Assembly: GCA_900102235.1 (NCBI GenBank)
Contig: FMVL01000008.1
Span: forward strand, 1-64,000
Source of the DNA: Lachnospiraceae bacterium XBB2008
Lineage (GTDB): Bacteria; Bacillota; Clostridia; Lachnospirales; Lachnospiraceae
DNA length: 64,000 nt
Direction of reading: 5' to 3'
The position numbers and the translations under genes are program-made. Below the pieces are notes generated by a model. It saw nothing but the letters and a program-made list of their open reading frames with translations. It was not told the origin of the DNA and ran no database searches. The stretch's first letter is position 1. Each line of letters opens with the position of its first letter. Below are positions 24,379 to 34,141 of this stretch, in pieces.

Positions 24379-26238
24379 TCACTTACACTGCACGTGCATG
24401 ACGAATTCCGCATCCTCCATGCGCAGTCTGATACGATACAGATCATGATCCCAGGCGAGCTTAAGGCGCGCATCGGTGATGGGTAGAGTTTCCGTTTCAA
24501 TGACCGAAGCTCCTGTAAACGTGATCAGCGCATCTCCGAGCATATAAGTGTCTAAGGAATCTGTCTTCTCCACTGGTTCATATGTGATGAAGTTCAGTAT
24601 CACGTCGTTTATGCCGGTGGTATCCGTCAGAGTAAATGTCTCTGAAGATGCATCAAGAGTCATCTTGCGAATATAGTGATCTCCGACTGAGTGCCTGTCC
24701 GGAAGAGGATAGGCATCTTCTATATGCATCGAGATCGTCTTGCTCGTATCTCCCAGATCGCATTTTACATCTGTTGCACGGTATTGCTCACCGTCCTTCT
24801 GATCCAGACCGTCTATAGTCGGCAGGTTATGATATCCCGACTGCATGGTCCATATCTCATAGCGGTCCTTCGAAAAAGTCTTGCGCGAATAGGTTTCCAC
24901 CCCTATATCCACGAACATCGGCTTATCATCCATATACAATATGAAACTGCCTGTATCGTTGTGATTGTGATTGTCCGCATTATCCCCGGCTTTTGCAGCC
25001 AGAACAAAACGAGGGGTTCTGGCGACCATTACTCCCACGCTGGGATAGTATATATCCCTGGCGAGGATCGGAGGTTTATCCGACATGTCTTCGTGATGCT
25101 TAAGGGCCTCTCCGGCATAAGCGATGCTGAGCATCCGGCAGAACAGGTTCAGCTTCAGACTCTCATCCGCCAGCAGATCGCCTGAGTCAAAGGCATGGTG
25201 TACATCCTCTGCGGCAGCCTCCATAAGAGCATCGAGATGGCAAGCCTTACCGAACAGGAACTCTCTGACACCCATGCGTCCCGCTTTGGCAGAACAGTCG
25301 GAGAAGTTTACATAATACTCTCCACATGCATGCACGTTTACTATATAAGAAGCGATATTCCGGATTTTGGGGCTGTTCCACATATCGCCGAATGCATCGC
25401 CTGTAACGCGGTTCAGTATATCAATGCAATGGAACAGGCAAAGTCCCGCATGGCGGTAGTATTGTGCACCTTCGTCACAGCAGCCGTCTTCACCGTAGTC
25501 CTTCATGAAGCAGTCCAGACTGTAGACAGCCTGTCTGATAACATTCATGCGTATGTCACTGTCAAATGGCAGAAGAAAAGCGGAGAGCAGTACATTCTGC
25601 GTGCACCACGGTGTCCAGTTGCACATTGGTTCATCACCGTTGCCCATCCACCAGAAATGGTCGTTTAAGTAAGGGGTGATCAGCCGTTTGTCTGTCTCGC
25701 TGAAGATGCGTTTGCAGATAAGCTTCGATACGGTGTCCAGTCTGTCTTTGAGCAGATAGTACGTCATTGCCAGCAGAGCGGCTGTCTCACATGCGAAAAG
25801 ATCGAGAACGGGCCTGTCTGTATCGGGGAGAATGATCTGGGGAGTATCTCTGATATATGTATTATGTGCGGGCAGCACCCATGTGCTTTCTTCACAGATG
25901 CAGTATATCCCGTCTATGATGTCATCGATGAAACGGCCTTTTCTTTCTACTGTTTCGGCGGTGATAAGCGCATTTATCCGGTGTCTCCTGGAGAAGTATC
26001 TTTCTTCATAGGCAGAGCGGTCTCCGGTACGGACAAAGCTCATATAGTCACGGGCGGTGATCGGCACGTAGGAGCCGGGCAGACAGTCTTCGCCGGCTTT
26101 GATCAGATTATTTCGAAGTCGGTCGGGAATAAGAGATGCATCGTCCCTGATCCCGGGGAACGGATCATAGTCGGACACTGCAGCGTTGAATGACTTAAGC
26201 ATATTCTGAAAAGGCGTATCGTAATCCTGTTTATTCAT
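24379..26238 (-). CDS. Heparinase II/III-like polysaccharide lyase, apparently cytoplasmic
   Basis: 619 residues. An alpha-helical toroid region (NTYIRDTPQIILPDTDRPVL, ACETAALLAMTYYLL, WCTQNVLLSAFLLP) is followed by the heparinase II/III beta region: NADNHNHNDTGSFILYMDDK near 420, VDIGVETY and MQSGYHNLPTIDG. Such enzymes cleave uronate-containing chains by beta-elimination, leaving an unsaturated uronate. No signal peptide is present, so it should act on imported oligomers. GGAGATCAA precedes the ATG at 26238; an open frame to 26421 overlaps the next gene and is rejected. Confidence 0.75.
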   Translation of the reverse strand: MNKQDYDTPFQNMLKSFNAAVSDYDPFPGIRDDASLIPDRLRNNLIKAGEDCLPGSYVPITARDYMSFVRTGDRSAYEERYFSRRHRINALITAETVERKGRFIDDIIDGIYCICEESTWVLPAHNTYIRDTPQIILPDTDRPVLDLFACETAALLAMTYYLLKDRLDTVSKLICKRIFSETDKRLITPYLNDHFWWMGNGDEPMCNWTPWCTQNVLLSAFLLPFDSDIRMNVIRQAVYSLDCFMKDYGEDGCCDEGAQYYRHAGLCLFHCIDILNRVTGDAFGDMWNSPKIRNIASYIVNVHACGEYYVNFSDCSAKAGRMGVREFLFGKACHLDALMEAAAEDVHHAFDSGDLLADESLKLNLFCRMLSIAYAGEALKHHEDMSDKPPILARDIYYPSVGVMVARTPRFVLAAKAGDNADNHNHNDTGSFILYMDDKPMFVDIGVETYSRKTFSKDRYEIWTMQSGYHNLPTIDGLDQKDGEQYRATDVKCDLGDTSKTISMHIEDAYPLPDRHSVGDHYIRKMTLDASSETFTLTDTTGINDVILNFITYEPVEKTDSLDTYMLGDALITFTGASVIETETLPITDARLKLAWDHDLYRIRLRMEDAEFVMHVQCK

Positions 26239-26296
26239 TTGATCTCCTGTGGGGCGTTGTTCCGTCAGGGCATAACGGAATGCACCGGCCAGTCCG

Positions 26297-27883
26297 TCAG
26301 GGCTTTGCGATGTATTCCGAAGGCGTGACACCCTGAATCTTCTTAAATACTTTGCTGAAATAGAATTCGCTGCCGAAGTTGAGCATATCCGCCACTTCAT
26401 AGATTTTATAGTTCTCTGCACGCAGGAGACGCTTGGCCTCCTCGATCTTGCATGTATTTATGTATTCGTTGAAACCGGTATCGTTGTATTTGCCGAAGAG
26501 CTGGCTTAAGTATGACGGACTGATGCCGAAGATAGCAGCGACCTCGTTTAAGGACAGCTTGTCATGAGTGTGCTCGCTGATGTATTTCTTTACATCCGAT
26601 ACGATACGGTTCTTGTGATCGCGCCGTCTGTCTTCGAACAGTCGGCACATACAATCGCTGTACCGGTCAAGCCACTCTATGATCTGAGTGACCGAGTTCA
26701 TGCGGTAGAGTGACAGATATGAGTCGGGAGTATCGCTGTAATACTCGTTCAGGATATCCTCGCCGTCGGGAAGGATCGAGATGGAGAGATACAGCAGATT
26801 GCTGGCCAGATCCAGAGCCTGGACATAGTGGCCGGGATGCTCCTTCAGCAGATCGCTCAGCCTGGAGACGATGTCTGCCAGCAGAGCGGGATCGTACTCC
26901 TCGAAGGCCCTTATCAGGTCTGTCTTAAAGAGGGTTATGTTGAATGCATCGTGTGCCTGTGTACTTCCCTTGTCGGGGGTTGTTACGATGGGCGTGTCAT
27001 CACTGCATCTGCGGAAAGCCGATCTTGCGAACTGGAAGGAGTCGCATATCGACAGGGGGGATGATACGGCGATGCCGATACCGCATCTGACAGATATGTT
27101 GTAGTAGTTGTGCACACTGGTAAAGACTCTGTCGAGCAGATCCGCGGGATCCGACAGCTTATCGGTGTCACAGAGTATCATGGCAAAGTGTGAGCTGTCC
27201 AGAGTGATCATATGGCAGGGGACAGACCGCTCCACCAGGTTGGTCATCATGCTGACACATCCCGAAAAGAGCGAACTGTGCTGAGCATATGAGAGTGATG
27301 ACAGCTGTGATGACAGCATCTCGCCGTAACAGCAGATATACTGTGCGTGATCGAATACCAGACCGAGATCCCGGGCCTGTAGTCTGAACTGGTCCTCGGA
27401 TTCAAACAGGTCGTGCAGAAGGCTGATCATAAACTTATCGCGCATGCGATACAGGAAAGATGAGCCTGTCGCCGCGGATTCTCCGGCATTGTCATCCGAG
27501 GGACCGAACTGTTCTATGACGCGCTCCATGGTATCTCTCAGCATTTCCTCGGTCAGTTCCACTTTTACCAGATATTCCATGGCATTATATGTGATCGCCT
27601 GTTTGGCCATACGGAAATCCTCGTAGCTGGTCAGCATGATGAACACAGGTTTATTATGCCCGTATCTATCCCTGCAGGTCCTGATGTATTCCAGGCCGTC
27701 CATGACAGGCATCTTGATATCGGTCAGGATTATATCGGGCATTTCCTTTTCCATGCTCTTTAATGCATCCTCGCCGTTACCCGCCGTATCGATCACCTGT
27801 AGGTCCATATTCAGAGATTCGATCATAGATCTTATGCCGACCACAGCCAGCGGTTCGTCATCCACGATCAGTATCTTGTACAT
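26297..27883 (-). CDS. Response regulator, YesN/AraC type
   Basis: 528 residues. The receiver (1-120) has acidic DDE at 8-10, the phosphoacceptor Asp55 in IILTDIKMPVMDG and the conserved Lys at VKVEL near 110. The middle is a long linker domain. Residues 425-525 form an AraC DNA-binding domain (LSLNEVAAIFGISPSYLSQL, KIYEVADMLNFGSEFYFSKV, GVTPSEYI). It overlaps the kinase gene by 26 nt. By neighbourhood it controls the divergent ABC-importer operon. Confidence 0.92.
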   Translation of the reverse strand: MYKILIVDDEPLAVVGIRSMIESLNMDLQVIDTAGNGEDALKSMEKEMPDIILTDIKMPVMDGLEYIRTCRDRYGHNKPVFIMLTSYEDFRMAKQAITYNAMEYLVKVELTEEMLRDTMERVIEQFGPSDDNAGESAATGSSFLYRMRDKFMISLLHDLFESEDQFRLQARDLGLVFDHAQYICCYGEMLSSQLSSLSYAQHSSLFSGCVSMMTNLVERSVPCHMITLDSSHFAMILCDTDKLSDPADLLDRVFTSVHNYYNISVRCGIGIAVSSPLSICDSFQFARSAFRRCSDDTPIVTTPDKGSTQAHDAFNITLFKTDLIRAFEEYDPALLADIVSRLSDLLKEHPGHYVQALDLASNLLYLSISILPDGEDILNEYYSDTPDSYLSLYRMNSVTQIIEWLDRYSDCMCRLFEDRRRDHKNRIVSDVKKYISEHTHDKLSLNEVAAIFGISPSYLSQLFGKYNDTGFNEYINTCKIEEAKRLLRAENYKIYEVADMLNFGSEFYFSKVFKKIQGVTPSEYIAKP

Positions 27884-29693
27884 CTTCCCTTCTTTCCGGT
27901 ATCAGTACCTTTATGCTGGTATATTTTCCTTCGACACTTTCGATGAACAGACCGTACTGTTCGCCGAACTCATACTGCAGTCGTTTGTTGACATTGCTTA
28001 TGCCGATCTCTTTGAAGAACTCGGACCGGTTCTCGCCTTCCCGGTCATTGAGAAGAGTCTCGGCTCTGTCTGCCGGTATGCCGACTCCGTCATCTCTTAC
28101 TTCGATGCAGATGTTGCGTGAGCCGTCATCGGCCGGTTCATAGTATACATGCAGATCGATCAGTCCCATGCCGCCTTTAGGCTCCAGACCATGGAAAATG
28201 GCATTTTCCACGAGAGGCTGAAGTGTGAATTTGAGTATCAGTGAGTCCATGATATGCTCGTCATCCACGCGGATATTTAATCGTATCATTCCGCCGTAAC
28301 GCAGATTCTGGATGGTGAAATAATTCTTTACCAGAGATAACTCCTCGGATATGGGAACAAGGAGGGAAGTGCCCTTGGATATGCTTCGAAGGAGAGAAGC
28401 CAGGCTGGTAGTCATCTCGGTTATGCCGGTAGCACCCTGAGCCTGGGACATCATTTTTATGGAATTGAGCGTATTATACAGGAAATGCGGATTGATCTGG
28501 CTCTGCAGCATTTTGTACTCCAGATCACGCTTTTGCTTCTCGTTTTCAACACGGCTGTCCAGAAGTCTGGATACATTTTCCGAGAGGTCGTTGATACCTT
28601 TTCCGATCTCGCCGATCTCATGATCAGCTTCTATCGAATCATCTCTTGAGAAGTCTCCTTCGGAGATCCTGCTTATCTTGGAACGAATCCGTGACAGAGG
28701 CTTGTGGATGGTATCATTGATCATTTTGACCATGATCAGCCCTATGGCGATCAGACCGATGAGGATGGCCAGCAGTATGAGCAGGAAGATACGTACCTGC
28801 CGCTCTGACTCCTGTACGGAGACGGTCTGTGCAAGGAAGCAGCCGTTCATGAGCAGAGGATATACGATCACGGTACGTTTACCTTCGGGTGTATCGATGC
28901 GATATACGTTCGACCCGCTGACAGACACATCGGAGATGTCTTTCAGAACCATATACTCCGGATCGATCTCCGAGATGGATGAATCATCAAGGTGATAGAG
29001 GTGCTCGCCCATCCCGAGGTACAGGCTGCTGCCGGCTTCCATATAGTAGGAAGACAGCTTGGATGTGATCATGTCACTCGAAATCTCCATATAGAGATAA
29101 CCGCCTGCTTTTGAGTGGAAGCGGTAGGAGATGGGACGTATCAGAGGGATCACTGATTTGCTGATCTTACTGCGCAGGAACGGGTCATTGATCATGCCCT
29201 GAGTGAAATCATAATCATCGGCGGACAGCATCGATTCATAGAAGGGAAGACCTGGAATGCTCTCCGCAAGATTGACGGAGGTGGAATAACTGGTCTGACA
29301 AGCCTGAAGATAGTGTTCTTCCGTGGCGATCACCACCCGGGGGATATATCCGTTTGACGCGTTGTTCTGATACTCTTCATACAGACGGTCATAGGTTGAA
29401 ACGCTGAGTACGGACCCCGGTTCGGGACTGGCCTTGATATATTCAGCTATATCGGGATTACCCTGACAGAAGCGGGCCATCCTGAACACATCCTGTATGT
29501 TTTCGTTGACGGAATCACCGAGCATCTTCAGATTGGACTCGGTGGAGCTGATGAGACTGCTCTGCATATAATTATGAAAAAAGAAATAACTGACGGCAGC
29601 TATCACGACACACATTCCGAGAATGCTCGACAGTGTTACCAGCATTATACGTCTTTGGATCTTTCCGCCTTTGAGAGTGTTTTCCTTATACAT
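27858..29693 (-). CDS. Sensor histidine kinase, YesM type
   Basis: 611 residues. A first membrane helix (about 15-38), an extracellular sensor of about 255 residues, a second helix near 297-320, a HAMP region (IHKPLSRIRSKISRISEGDF), the His-containing QSQINPHFLYNTLNS near residue 400 and the ATPase domain (PLVENAIFHG, EVRDDGVGI). This is the sensor for the AraC-type regulator and probably detects extracellular oligosaccharide, perhaps with the binding protein. An extended -10 sits 6 nt before the ATG, with no ribosome site. Confidence 0.92.
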   Translation of the reverse strand: MYKENTLKGGKIQRRIMLVTLSSILGMCVVIAAVSYFFFHNYMQSSLISSTESNLKMLGDSVNENIQDVFRMARFCQGNPDIAEYIKASPEPGSVLSVSTYDRLYEEYQNNASNGYIPRVVIATEEHYLQACQTSYSTSVNLAESIPGLPFYESMLSADDYDFTQGMINDPFLRSKISKSVIPLIRPISYRFHSKAGGYLYMEISSDMITSKLSSYYMEAGSSLYLGMGEHLYHLDDSSISEIDPEYMVLKDISDVSVSGSNVYRIDTPEGKRTVIVYPLLMNGCFLAQTVSVQESERQVRIFLLILLAILIGLIAIGLIMVKMINDTIHKPLSRIRSKISRISEGDFSRDDSIEADHEIGEIGKGINDLSENVSRLLDSRVENEKQKRDLEYKMLQSQINPHFLYNTLNSIKMMSQAQGATGITEMTTSLASLLRSISKGTSLLVPISEELSLVKNYFTIQNLRYGGMIRLNIRVDDEHIMDSLILKFTLQPLVENAIFHGLEPKGGMGLIDLHVYYEPADDGSRNICIEVRDDGVGIPADRAETLLNDREGENRSEFFKEIGISNVNKRLQYEFGEQYGLFIESVEGKYTSIKVLIPERREDVQDTDRG

Positions 29694-29708
29694 AGGGACA
29701 TTATAGCA
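29693..29708 (-). promoter_or_regulatory. Extended -10 promoter abutting the kinase start
   Basis: Read on the minus strand: TGC-TATAAT-GTCCCT-ATG. The consensus -10 ends 6 nt before the start codon, so the transcript should begin at or next to the A of ATG. There is no -35 match and no Shine-Dalgarno sequence. Confidence 0.5.
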
Positions 29709-29809
29709 TAACGGGACAGGTACGATTTTACATAAAACAGTCCGATGAAAAAATAGTATATGAAATATAAAAATATTACATATCCGGCCTGATGTGACCG
29801 AACAAGTTC

Positions 29810-29842
29810 ATTAAATAAGTTCAAATAATCGGAAATTATTTC
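29810..29842 (+). promoter_or_regulatory. Repeats in the ABC-importer control region
   Basis: AAGTTC occurs twice 13 bp apart (from 29812), followed by the inverted repeat AAATAAT-CGGAA-ATTATTT. The site lies in the 250-bp gap between the divergent kinase and importer genes and is a candidate target for the AraC-type response regulator. No clear -35/-10 pair is seen for the importer. Confidence 0.4.
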
Positions 29843-29944
29843 ATGTTTATTAAAATCGAAAACTGATACCTTATTCATGTAGATCACACCCATGGACGTA
29901 TTGTACGGAGTGGGTCTCATGAAAGAATTGAAGGAGGAAATTAC

Positions 29945-31333
29945 ATGAAAAAGAAAGTGATCAGTCTCATGCTCGGTGCAACAATGCTTACATCTATGCT
30001 TGCAGGATGTGGCGCACAGGAGGCACCTGCACCCGCAGCAGAAGTAACGGAAGAGGCACCTGCTGCTGATGAAGCACCCGCAGCAGAGGAAGCTCCTGCA
30101 ACTGAAGAGACAGCTGAGGCAGCTCCCGAGGAGTCCAGCGAGCCCGTAACATTGAAGTGGGCTATCTGGGATGAGAGCACCACACAGTATTGGGGAGATA
30201 TCAAGGCTGCATACGAAGCCAAGAATCCCAACGTCACCATCGAGATGGTCGACTTAGGTTCCACAGATTATATGACGGTTCTTGCAACCGAGTTATCAGG
30301 ATCGGGCAGCGACTTTGACGTTGTTACCATCAAGGACGTTCCCGGATATGCTACACTGGTTCAGAAGAATGCCATCATCCCTCTTGATGATTACATCTCG
30401 GCTGACGGCGTTGACCTTTCCAAGTATGCCGGAGCAACCGATCAGGTTGTAGTTGACGGCAAATTGTATGAACTGCCTTTCAGAAACGATTTCTGGGTTC
30501 TGTTCTACAACAAGGACATCTTTGACGCAGCAGGCGTTGATTATCCTACCAACGATATGACATGGGATGAGTATGATGAGCTTGCAAGAAAGGTGACCGA
30601 CACAAGCTTCGGTTCACAGGTTTACGGTGCTCATTATCATACATGGAGATCAACCGTTCAGCTTTGCGCAGTTCTCGACGGAAAGCATTCCATCCTTGAC
30701 GGCAACTATGATTTCATGAAGCCTTATTATGAGATGGTCCTGAATCAGGAGAAGGACGGCGTCTGCAGAAAGTACACCGATCTGAAGACAGAAGGTCTGC
30801 ACTACTCAGCTGCATTCTCTGGTGGCGATGTGGCAATGCTCAACATGGGTTCATGGTTCATCGCTACCATGATGACCAACCTTGCATCAGGTGAGTATGA
30901 TTCTTCACTCTGCGGCAACTGGGGCATTGTTAAGTATCCTCACGCAGAAGGCGTAGAGCCCGGTTCCACACTTGGTACCATCACAGGTCTGTCTGTAACA
31001 ACCGCATCCGATACTCCCGATGCTGCATGGGATTTCGTTAAGTGGGTAAGCGGCGAAGAAGGTGCTGCAGTTATGGCTTCATCAGGTAACTTCCCTGCGA
31101 TCATGACAGACGAGGTTAAGGCTGCCATCACAACTCTGGACGGATTCCCGACAGATGATGCATCCAAGGAAGCTCTGAACGTATCCAATCTGTATCTGGA
31201 AGTTCCTTACGGCGAGAACGTATCAGAGATCAACTCCATCCTCGACAGCTATCACGGTTCCATCATGACCGGTGAGATGAGCATCGATGACGGAATAGCT
31301 GCAATGAATACGGAAGTTTCCGCACTTCAGTAA
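29945..31333 (+). CDS. ABC sugar-binding lipoprotein
   Basis: 462 residues. A lipoprotein signal ends in MLAGC near residue 22, followed by an Ala/Glu/Pro-rich linker to about 62 and a family 1 extracellular binding protein (TLKWAIWDESTTQYWGDIKA, DYISADGVDLSKY, FRNDFWVLFYNKDIFDAAGV). It should bind oligosaccharide outside the membrane and deliver it to the permeases that follow. AAGGAGG precedes the start. No ATPase gene is in the block; a shared MsmX-type ATPase elsewhere is the usual solution. Confidence 0.93.
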   Translation: MKKKVISLMLGATMLTSMLAGCGAQEAPAPAAEVTEEAPAADEAPAAEEAPATEETAEAAPEESSEPVTLKWAIWDESTTQYWGDIKAAYEAKNPNVTIEMVDLGSTDYMTVLATELSGSGSDFDVVTIKDVPGYATLVQKNAIIPLDDYISADGVDLSKYAGATDQVVVDGKLYELPFRNDFWVLFYNKDIFDAAGVDYPTNDMTWDEYDELARKVTDTSFGSQVYGAHYHTWRSTVQLCAVLDGKHSILDGNYDFMKPYYEMVLNQEKDGVCRKYTDLKTEGLHYSAAFSGGDVAMLNMGSWFIATMMTNLASGEYDSSLCGNWGIVKYPHAEGVEPGSTLGTITGLSVTTASDTPDAAWDFVKWVSGEEGAAVMASSGNFPAIMTDEVKAAITTLDGFPTDDASKEALNVSNLYLEVPYGENVSEINSILDSYHGSIMTGEMSIDDGIAAMNTEVSALQ

Positions 31334-31355
31334 GCACAGTAACAAACGGTATATT

Positions 31356-31387
31356 AAAGGTGGGACAGAAACTGCCCCACCTTTTTT
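31356..31387 (+). terminator. Hairpin with T tract between binding protein and permeases
   Basis: GGTGGG pairs with CCCACC around an 11-nt loop, flanked by AAA and six T. It should end part of the transcripts, giving more binding protein than permease. Confidence 0.85.
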
Positions 31388-31436
31388 ACCGAAATCAAGG
31401 CATGGTGATCTGCCGGAGAGGTTGAAAAGAGGATAT

Positions 31437-32489
31437 ATGATCGAGACTTCAAAAAGCGTACAGATCGAAGAACTGCAAAGTGCCCTGGAAGAAACAATCG
31501 CCAGAGCGCGTTCGGAACAGAATGATCGTGTAAAGAAAAAACTGATACAGCAGATATCGAGATACAACAGCAGCATCGATAAACTCAGGAACGGAAGAAA
31601 GATAAGCAGACAGACCAAGCGTGATCTGGTTGCGTATTCCTTCATCGCGCCGAACTTCATCGGATTCTGTGTATTCACGCTGATCCCGATAGTTTTCGCA
31701 TTTGCGCTGGCTTTTATGAAATGGGACGGTTCGAACCCGATATCCTTTGAAGGTTTCAATAACTTCAAGAGACTGAGCGGAGACACGTTCTTCAAAGCCG
31801 CTCTGAAGAATACGATCATATATTGTATCGGTACGGTGCCCCTTACCATGATCGCTTCTCTTGCTCTGGCCATCATTCTGAATCAGAAGGTGATCGGCAG
31901 AGGCATATTCAGAACACTTGCATTTTTCCCTTATGTAGCTTCGCTTGTGGCGATCACATCAGTGTGGAAGCTCCTTTTCCATCCGTCAAAGGGACCTATC
32001 AATAACATTCTTTATACCATTTTCCATGTCTCGCAGGAGAATCTGCCTCAGTGGTTCTCGGGCGGATTGTGCGTAGTATCGATGATCCTTTTCTCCGTAT
32101 GGAAGTATATGGGGTATTACATGGTCATCTATCTGGCGGGCCTGCAGAGCATACCCGGCGAACTCTATGAAGCTGCTTCGCTGGACGGCGCGGGCACATG
32201 GGACCAGTTCAAATACATCACATGGCCCCAGCTGAGCTCCACCACATTCTTCGTGGTAGTCATGCTCACGATCAACTGCTTCAAGATTTATGATGTCGCC
32301 GTGATGCTGGCGGGCGGCGGAAGCGGAGAACTTACGGTTTCTGCAACCGTTCTCGTGTACTACATCTATCAGAAAGCATTCATAGACTGGGATCTGGGAT
32401 ATTCAAGCGCTGTTGCCATGGTACTGTTCCTGATGGTACTGATCGTGACGATCATACAGTTCAGAGGACAGGCAAGGAAGGAGGCGTAA
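31437..32489 (+). CDS. ABC sugar permease (MalF type)
   Basis: 350 residues. Unusually, about 60 charged residues with heptad-like pattern (IEELQSALEETIARARSEQN) precede the first membrane helix at VAYSFIAPNFIGFCVFTLI. Six membrane segments follow, with the EAA loop ELYEAASLDGAGTWDQFKYI near 245-265, which contacts the ATPase. AAGAGG lies upstream of the ATG at 31437; a TTG at 31422 has no usable spacing. Confidence 0.92.
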   Translation: MIETSKSVQIEELQSALEETIARARSEQNDRVKKKLIQQISRYNSSIDKLRNGRKISRQTKRDLVAYSFIAPNFIGFCVFTLIPIVFAFALAFMKWDGSNPISFEGFNNFKRLSGDTFFKAALKNTIIYCIGTVPLTMIASLALAIILNQKVIGRGIFRTLAFFPYVASLVAITSVWKLLFHPSKGPINNILYTIFHVSQENLPQWFSGGLCVVSMILFSVWKYMGYYMVIYLAGLQSIPGELYEAASLDGAGTWDQFKYITWPQLSSTTFFVVVMLTINCFKIYDVAVMLAGGGSGELTVSATVLVYYIYQKAFIDWDLGYSSAVAMVLFLMVLIVTIIQFRGQARKEA

Positions 32490-32492
32490 GAC

Positions 32493-33332
32493 ATGAAATC
32501 AGCACACAGAAAAGCCATAATCGGCAAGATCATCGTATATATTCTGCTGATTGTCATCGCGGCGATCATGATCACTCCTTTCCTGTGGATGTTCTCGGCG
32601 GCGATCAAGAGCGACAGGGAAGTATTCAAGATGAATCCGTTCGTTTTTATCCCGGAGGTTCCCAAGTGGTCGAACTACGTGGATATCTGGACAAAGATCC
32701 CGTTTGCGAAGTTTGTTGAGAACACATTCTTCCTGACCATAGTCGTAACCATACTTCAGCTGGTGACGTCCAGTTTCGCGGCATATTCTTTCTCGAAACT
32801 TGAGTTCCGCCACAGAAACGGGCTGTTCCTGGCATATATAGCTACCATTGCAATGCCGTGGCAGGTGTATATGGTTCCGCAGTTCATACTGATGCGCAAG
32901 ATGGGACTTAATGATAAACTGTTAGCGATCATATGCCTGCAAGCCTTTTCGGCGTTCGGCGTGTTCCTGATGAAGCAGTTCTATGAGGGCATTCCGAATG
33001 ATCTGTGTGAGGCGGCGAGGATCGACGGGATGAGTGAGTATAAGATATACGGTACCATCATGCTCCCGTTGTCCAAACCGGCGCTGGCCACACTCATCAT
33101 ATTCACATTTGTGAATACGTGGAACGACTATCTGGGCCCCTTGATCTATCTGAAAACCCAGGAAAAGAAAACGATCCAGCTTGGACTGAAAATGTTCATA
33201 TCCCAGTATTCATCGGATTACGGCCTGATCATGGCAGGATCGATGCTTTCACTGATCCCCGTGCTCATCGTTTTCCTGTGCTTCCAGAACTACTTCGTTG
33301 AAGGTGTCGCGAGCACCGGACTGAAAGGATAG
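32493..33332 (+). CDS. ABC sugar permease (MalG type)
   Basis: 279 residues, six membrane segments. The EAA loop is DLCEAARIDGMSEYKIYGTI near 170-190, and NTWNDYLGPLIYL near 207 is typical of MalG-type subunits. Starts 3 nt after the first permease with AGGAGG inside its end. Forms the translocation pore with the neighbouring permease. Confidence 0.94.
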   Translation: MKSAHRKAIIGKIIVYILLIVIAAIMITPFLWMFSAAIKSDREVFKMNPFVFIPEVPKWSNYVDIWTKIPFAKFVENTFFLTIVVTILQLVTSSFAAYSFSKLEFRHRNGLFLAYIATIAMPWQVYMVPQFILMRKMGLNDKLLAIICLQAFSAFGVFLMKQFYEGIPNDLCEAARIDGMSEYKIYGTIMLPLSKPALATLIIFTFVNTWNDYLGPLIYLKTQEKKTIQLGLKMFISQYSSDYGLIMAGSMLSLIPVLIVFLCFQNYFVEGVASTGLKG

Positions 33333-33334
33333 AT

Positions 33335-34141
33335 ATGGCAACATTATCATTAAAGGTACTTGATAAAGACGGCAATACACTGGCAGTGGCGAGCGGAGAG
33401 GATTTCGTCGATCTGGTATATACCGCAGCTTATGCGGAAGGTGATGTGATAGAGCTTCAGACATCAGAGAAGAACATCCACATCAATTGGCAGGTCGATG
33501 ATGCGATGCAGGCAGCTTTCGTATATGTGACGGATACGGTCAAGTATGACATACCGTTTGGCGAAGCCCGCATCAGCTGTTCCCCGAAGGTATTCTCCGG
33601 CACCAGACACTATATGTATGCGAAAGTCGCAGAGCCGGAGGAGGTAAAAGCATACAGGAACCTGGCTCTCAATCCTGCAGATCAGCATAAAGATGTTCCT
33701 TGCTATCCGCATGCGACTGCAAACGTGGAGACCAGAGGTGAGAGCGTGTTTGCAGCCAAGAATGCGATAGACGGAGTCCGGGCCAATCTGTCTCACGGAG
33801 AATGGCCTTATGAATCCTGGGGCATCAACAGACGTGAAGACGCCACCATGAAGCTCGAGTTCGGCAGGAAGATAATCACCGACAGGATAGTGTTCTATAC
33901 AAGGTCGGATTTTCCGCACGACAATTACTGGACCGAGCTCACGGTTGAGTTCTCGGACGGCTCGTGTGAAACGGTACCGCTCAGGAAGACAGCTGCAGCC
34001 CAGGAGTACCGTTTTGCGAAGCGCGTCATAGACCGGCTGATCATAAAGGATCTTAAAAAGTCCGATGAGCCGTCACCTTTCCCGGCACTTACCCAGATAG
34101 AAGTGTACGGGTATGTCTGGAATGAGGAAGAAAATGACTGA
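33335..34141 (+). CDS. Lectin-like protein with discoidin-type fold, cytoplasmic
   Basis: 268 residues without signal peptide. The second half (NLALNPADQHKDVPCYPHAT, VFAAKNAIDGV, WGINRREDATMKLEFGRKI, ITDRIVFYTRSDFPHDNYWT) has the pattern of F5/8 type C or CBM32-like jelly rolls, which bind sugars. The N-terminal 115 residues are unassigned. It follows the permease after 2 nt and overlaps the GH88 gene by 8 nt, so it belongs to the same operon and probably handles the imported saccharide. Confidence 0.6.
   Translation: MATLSLKVLDKDGNTLAVASGEDFVDLVYTAAYAEGDVIELQTSEKNIHINWQVDDAMQAAFVYVTDTVKYDIPFGEARISCSPKVFSGTRHYMYAKVAEPEEVKAYRNLALNPADQHKDVPCYPHATANVETRGESVFAAKNAIDGVRANLSHGEWPYESWGINRREDATMKLEFGRKIITDRIVFYTRSDFPHDNYWTELTVEFSDGSCETVPLRKTAAAQEYRFAKRVIDRLIIKDLKKSDEPSPFPALTQIEVYGYVWNEEEND

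Noticed and set aside
24379-26421. 680-residue form of the heparinase-like protein
   Set aside because: The extra 61 codons overlap the response regulator's C-terminal coding region in another frame, while ATG at 26238 has a good ribosome site.
29945-33332. Missing ATPase gene as a sign of a broken ABC operon
   Set aside because: Carbohydrate importers of this class in Firmicutes commonly share one ATPase encoded elsewhere, so its absence is normal.
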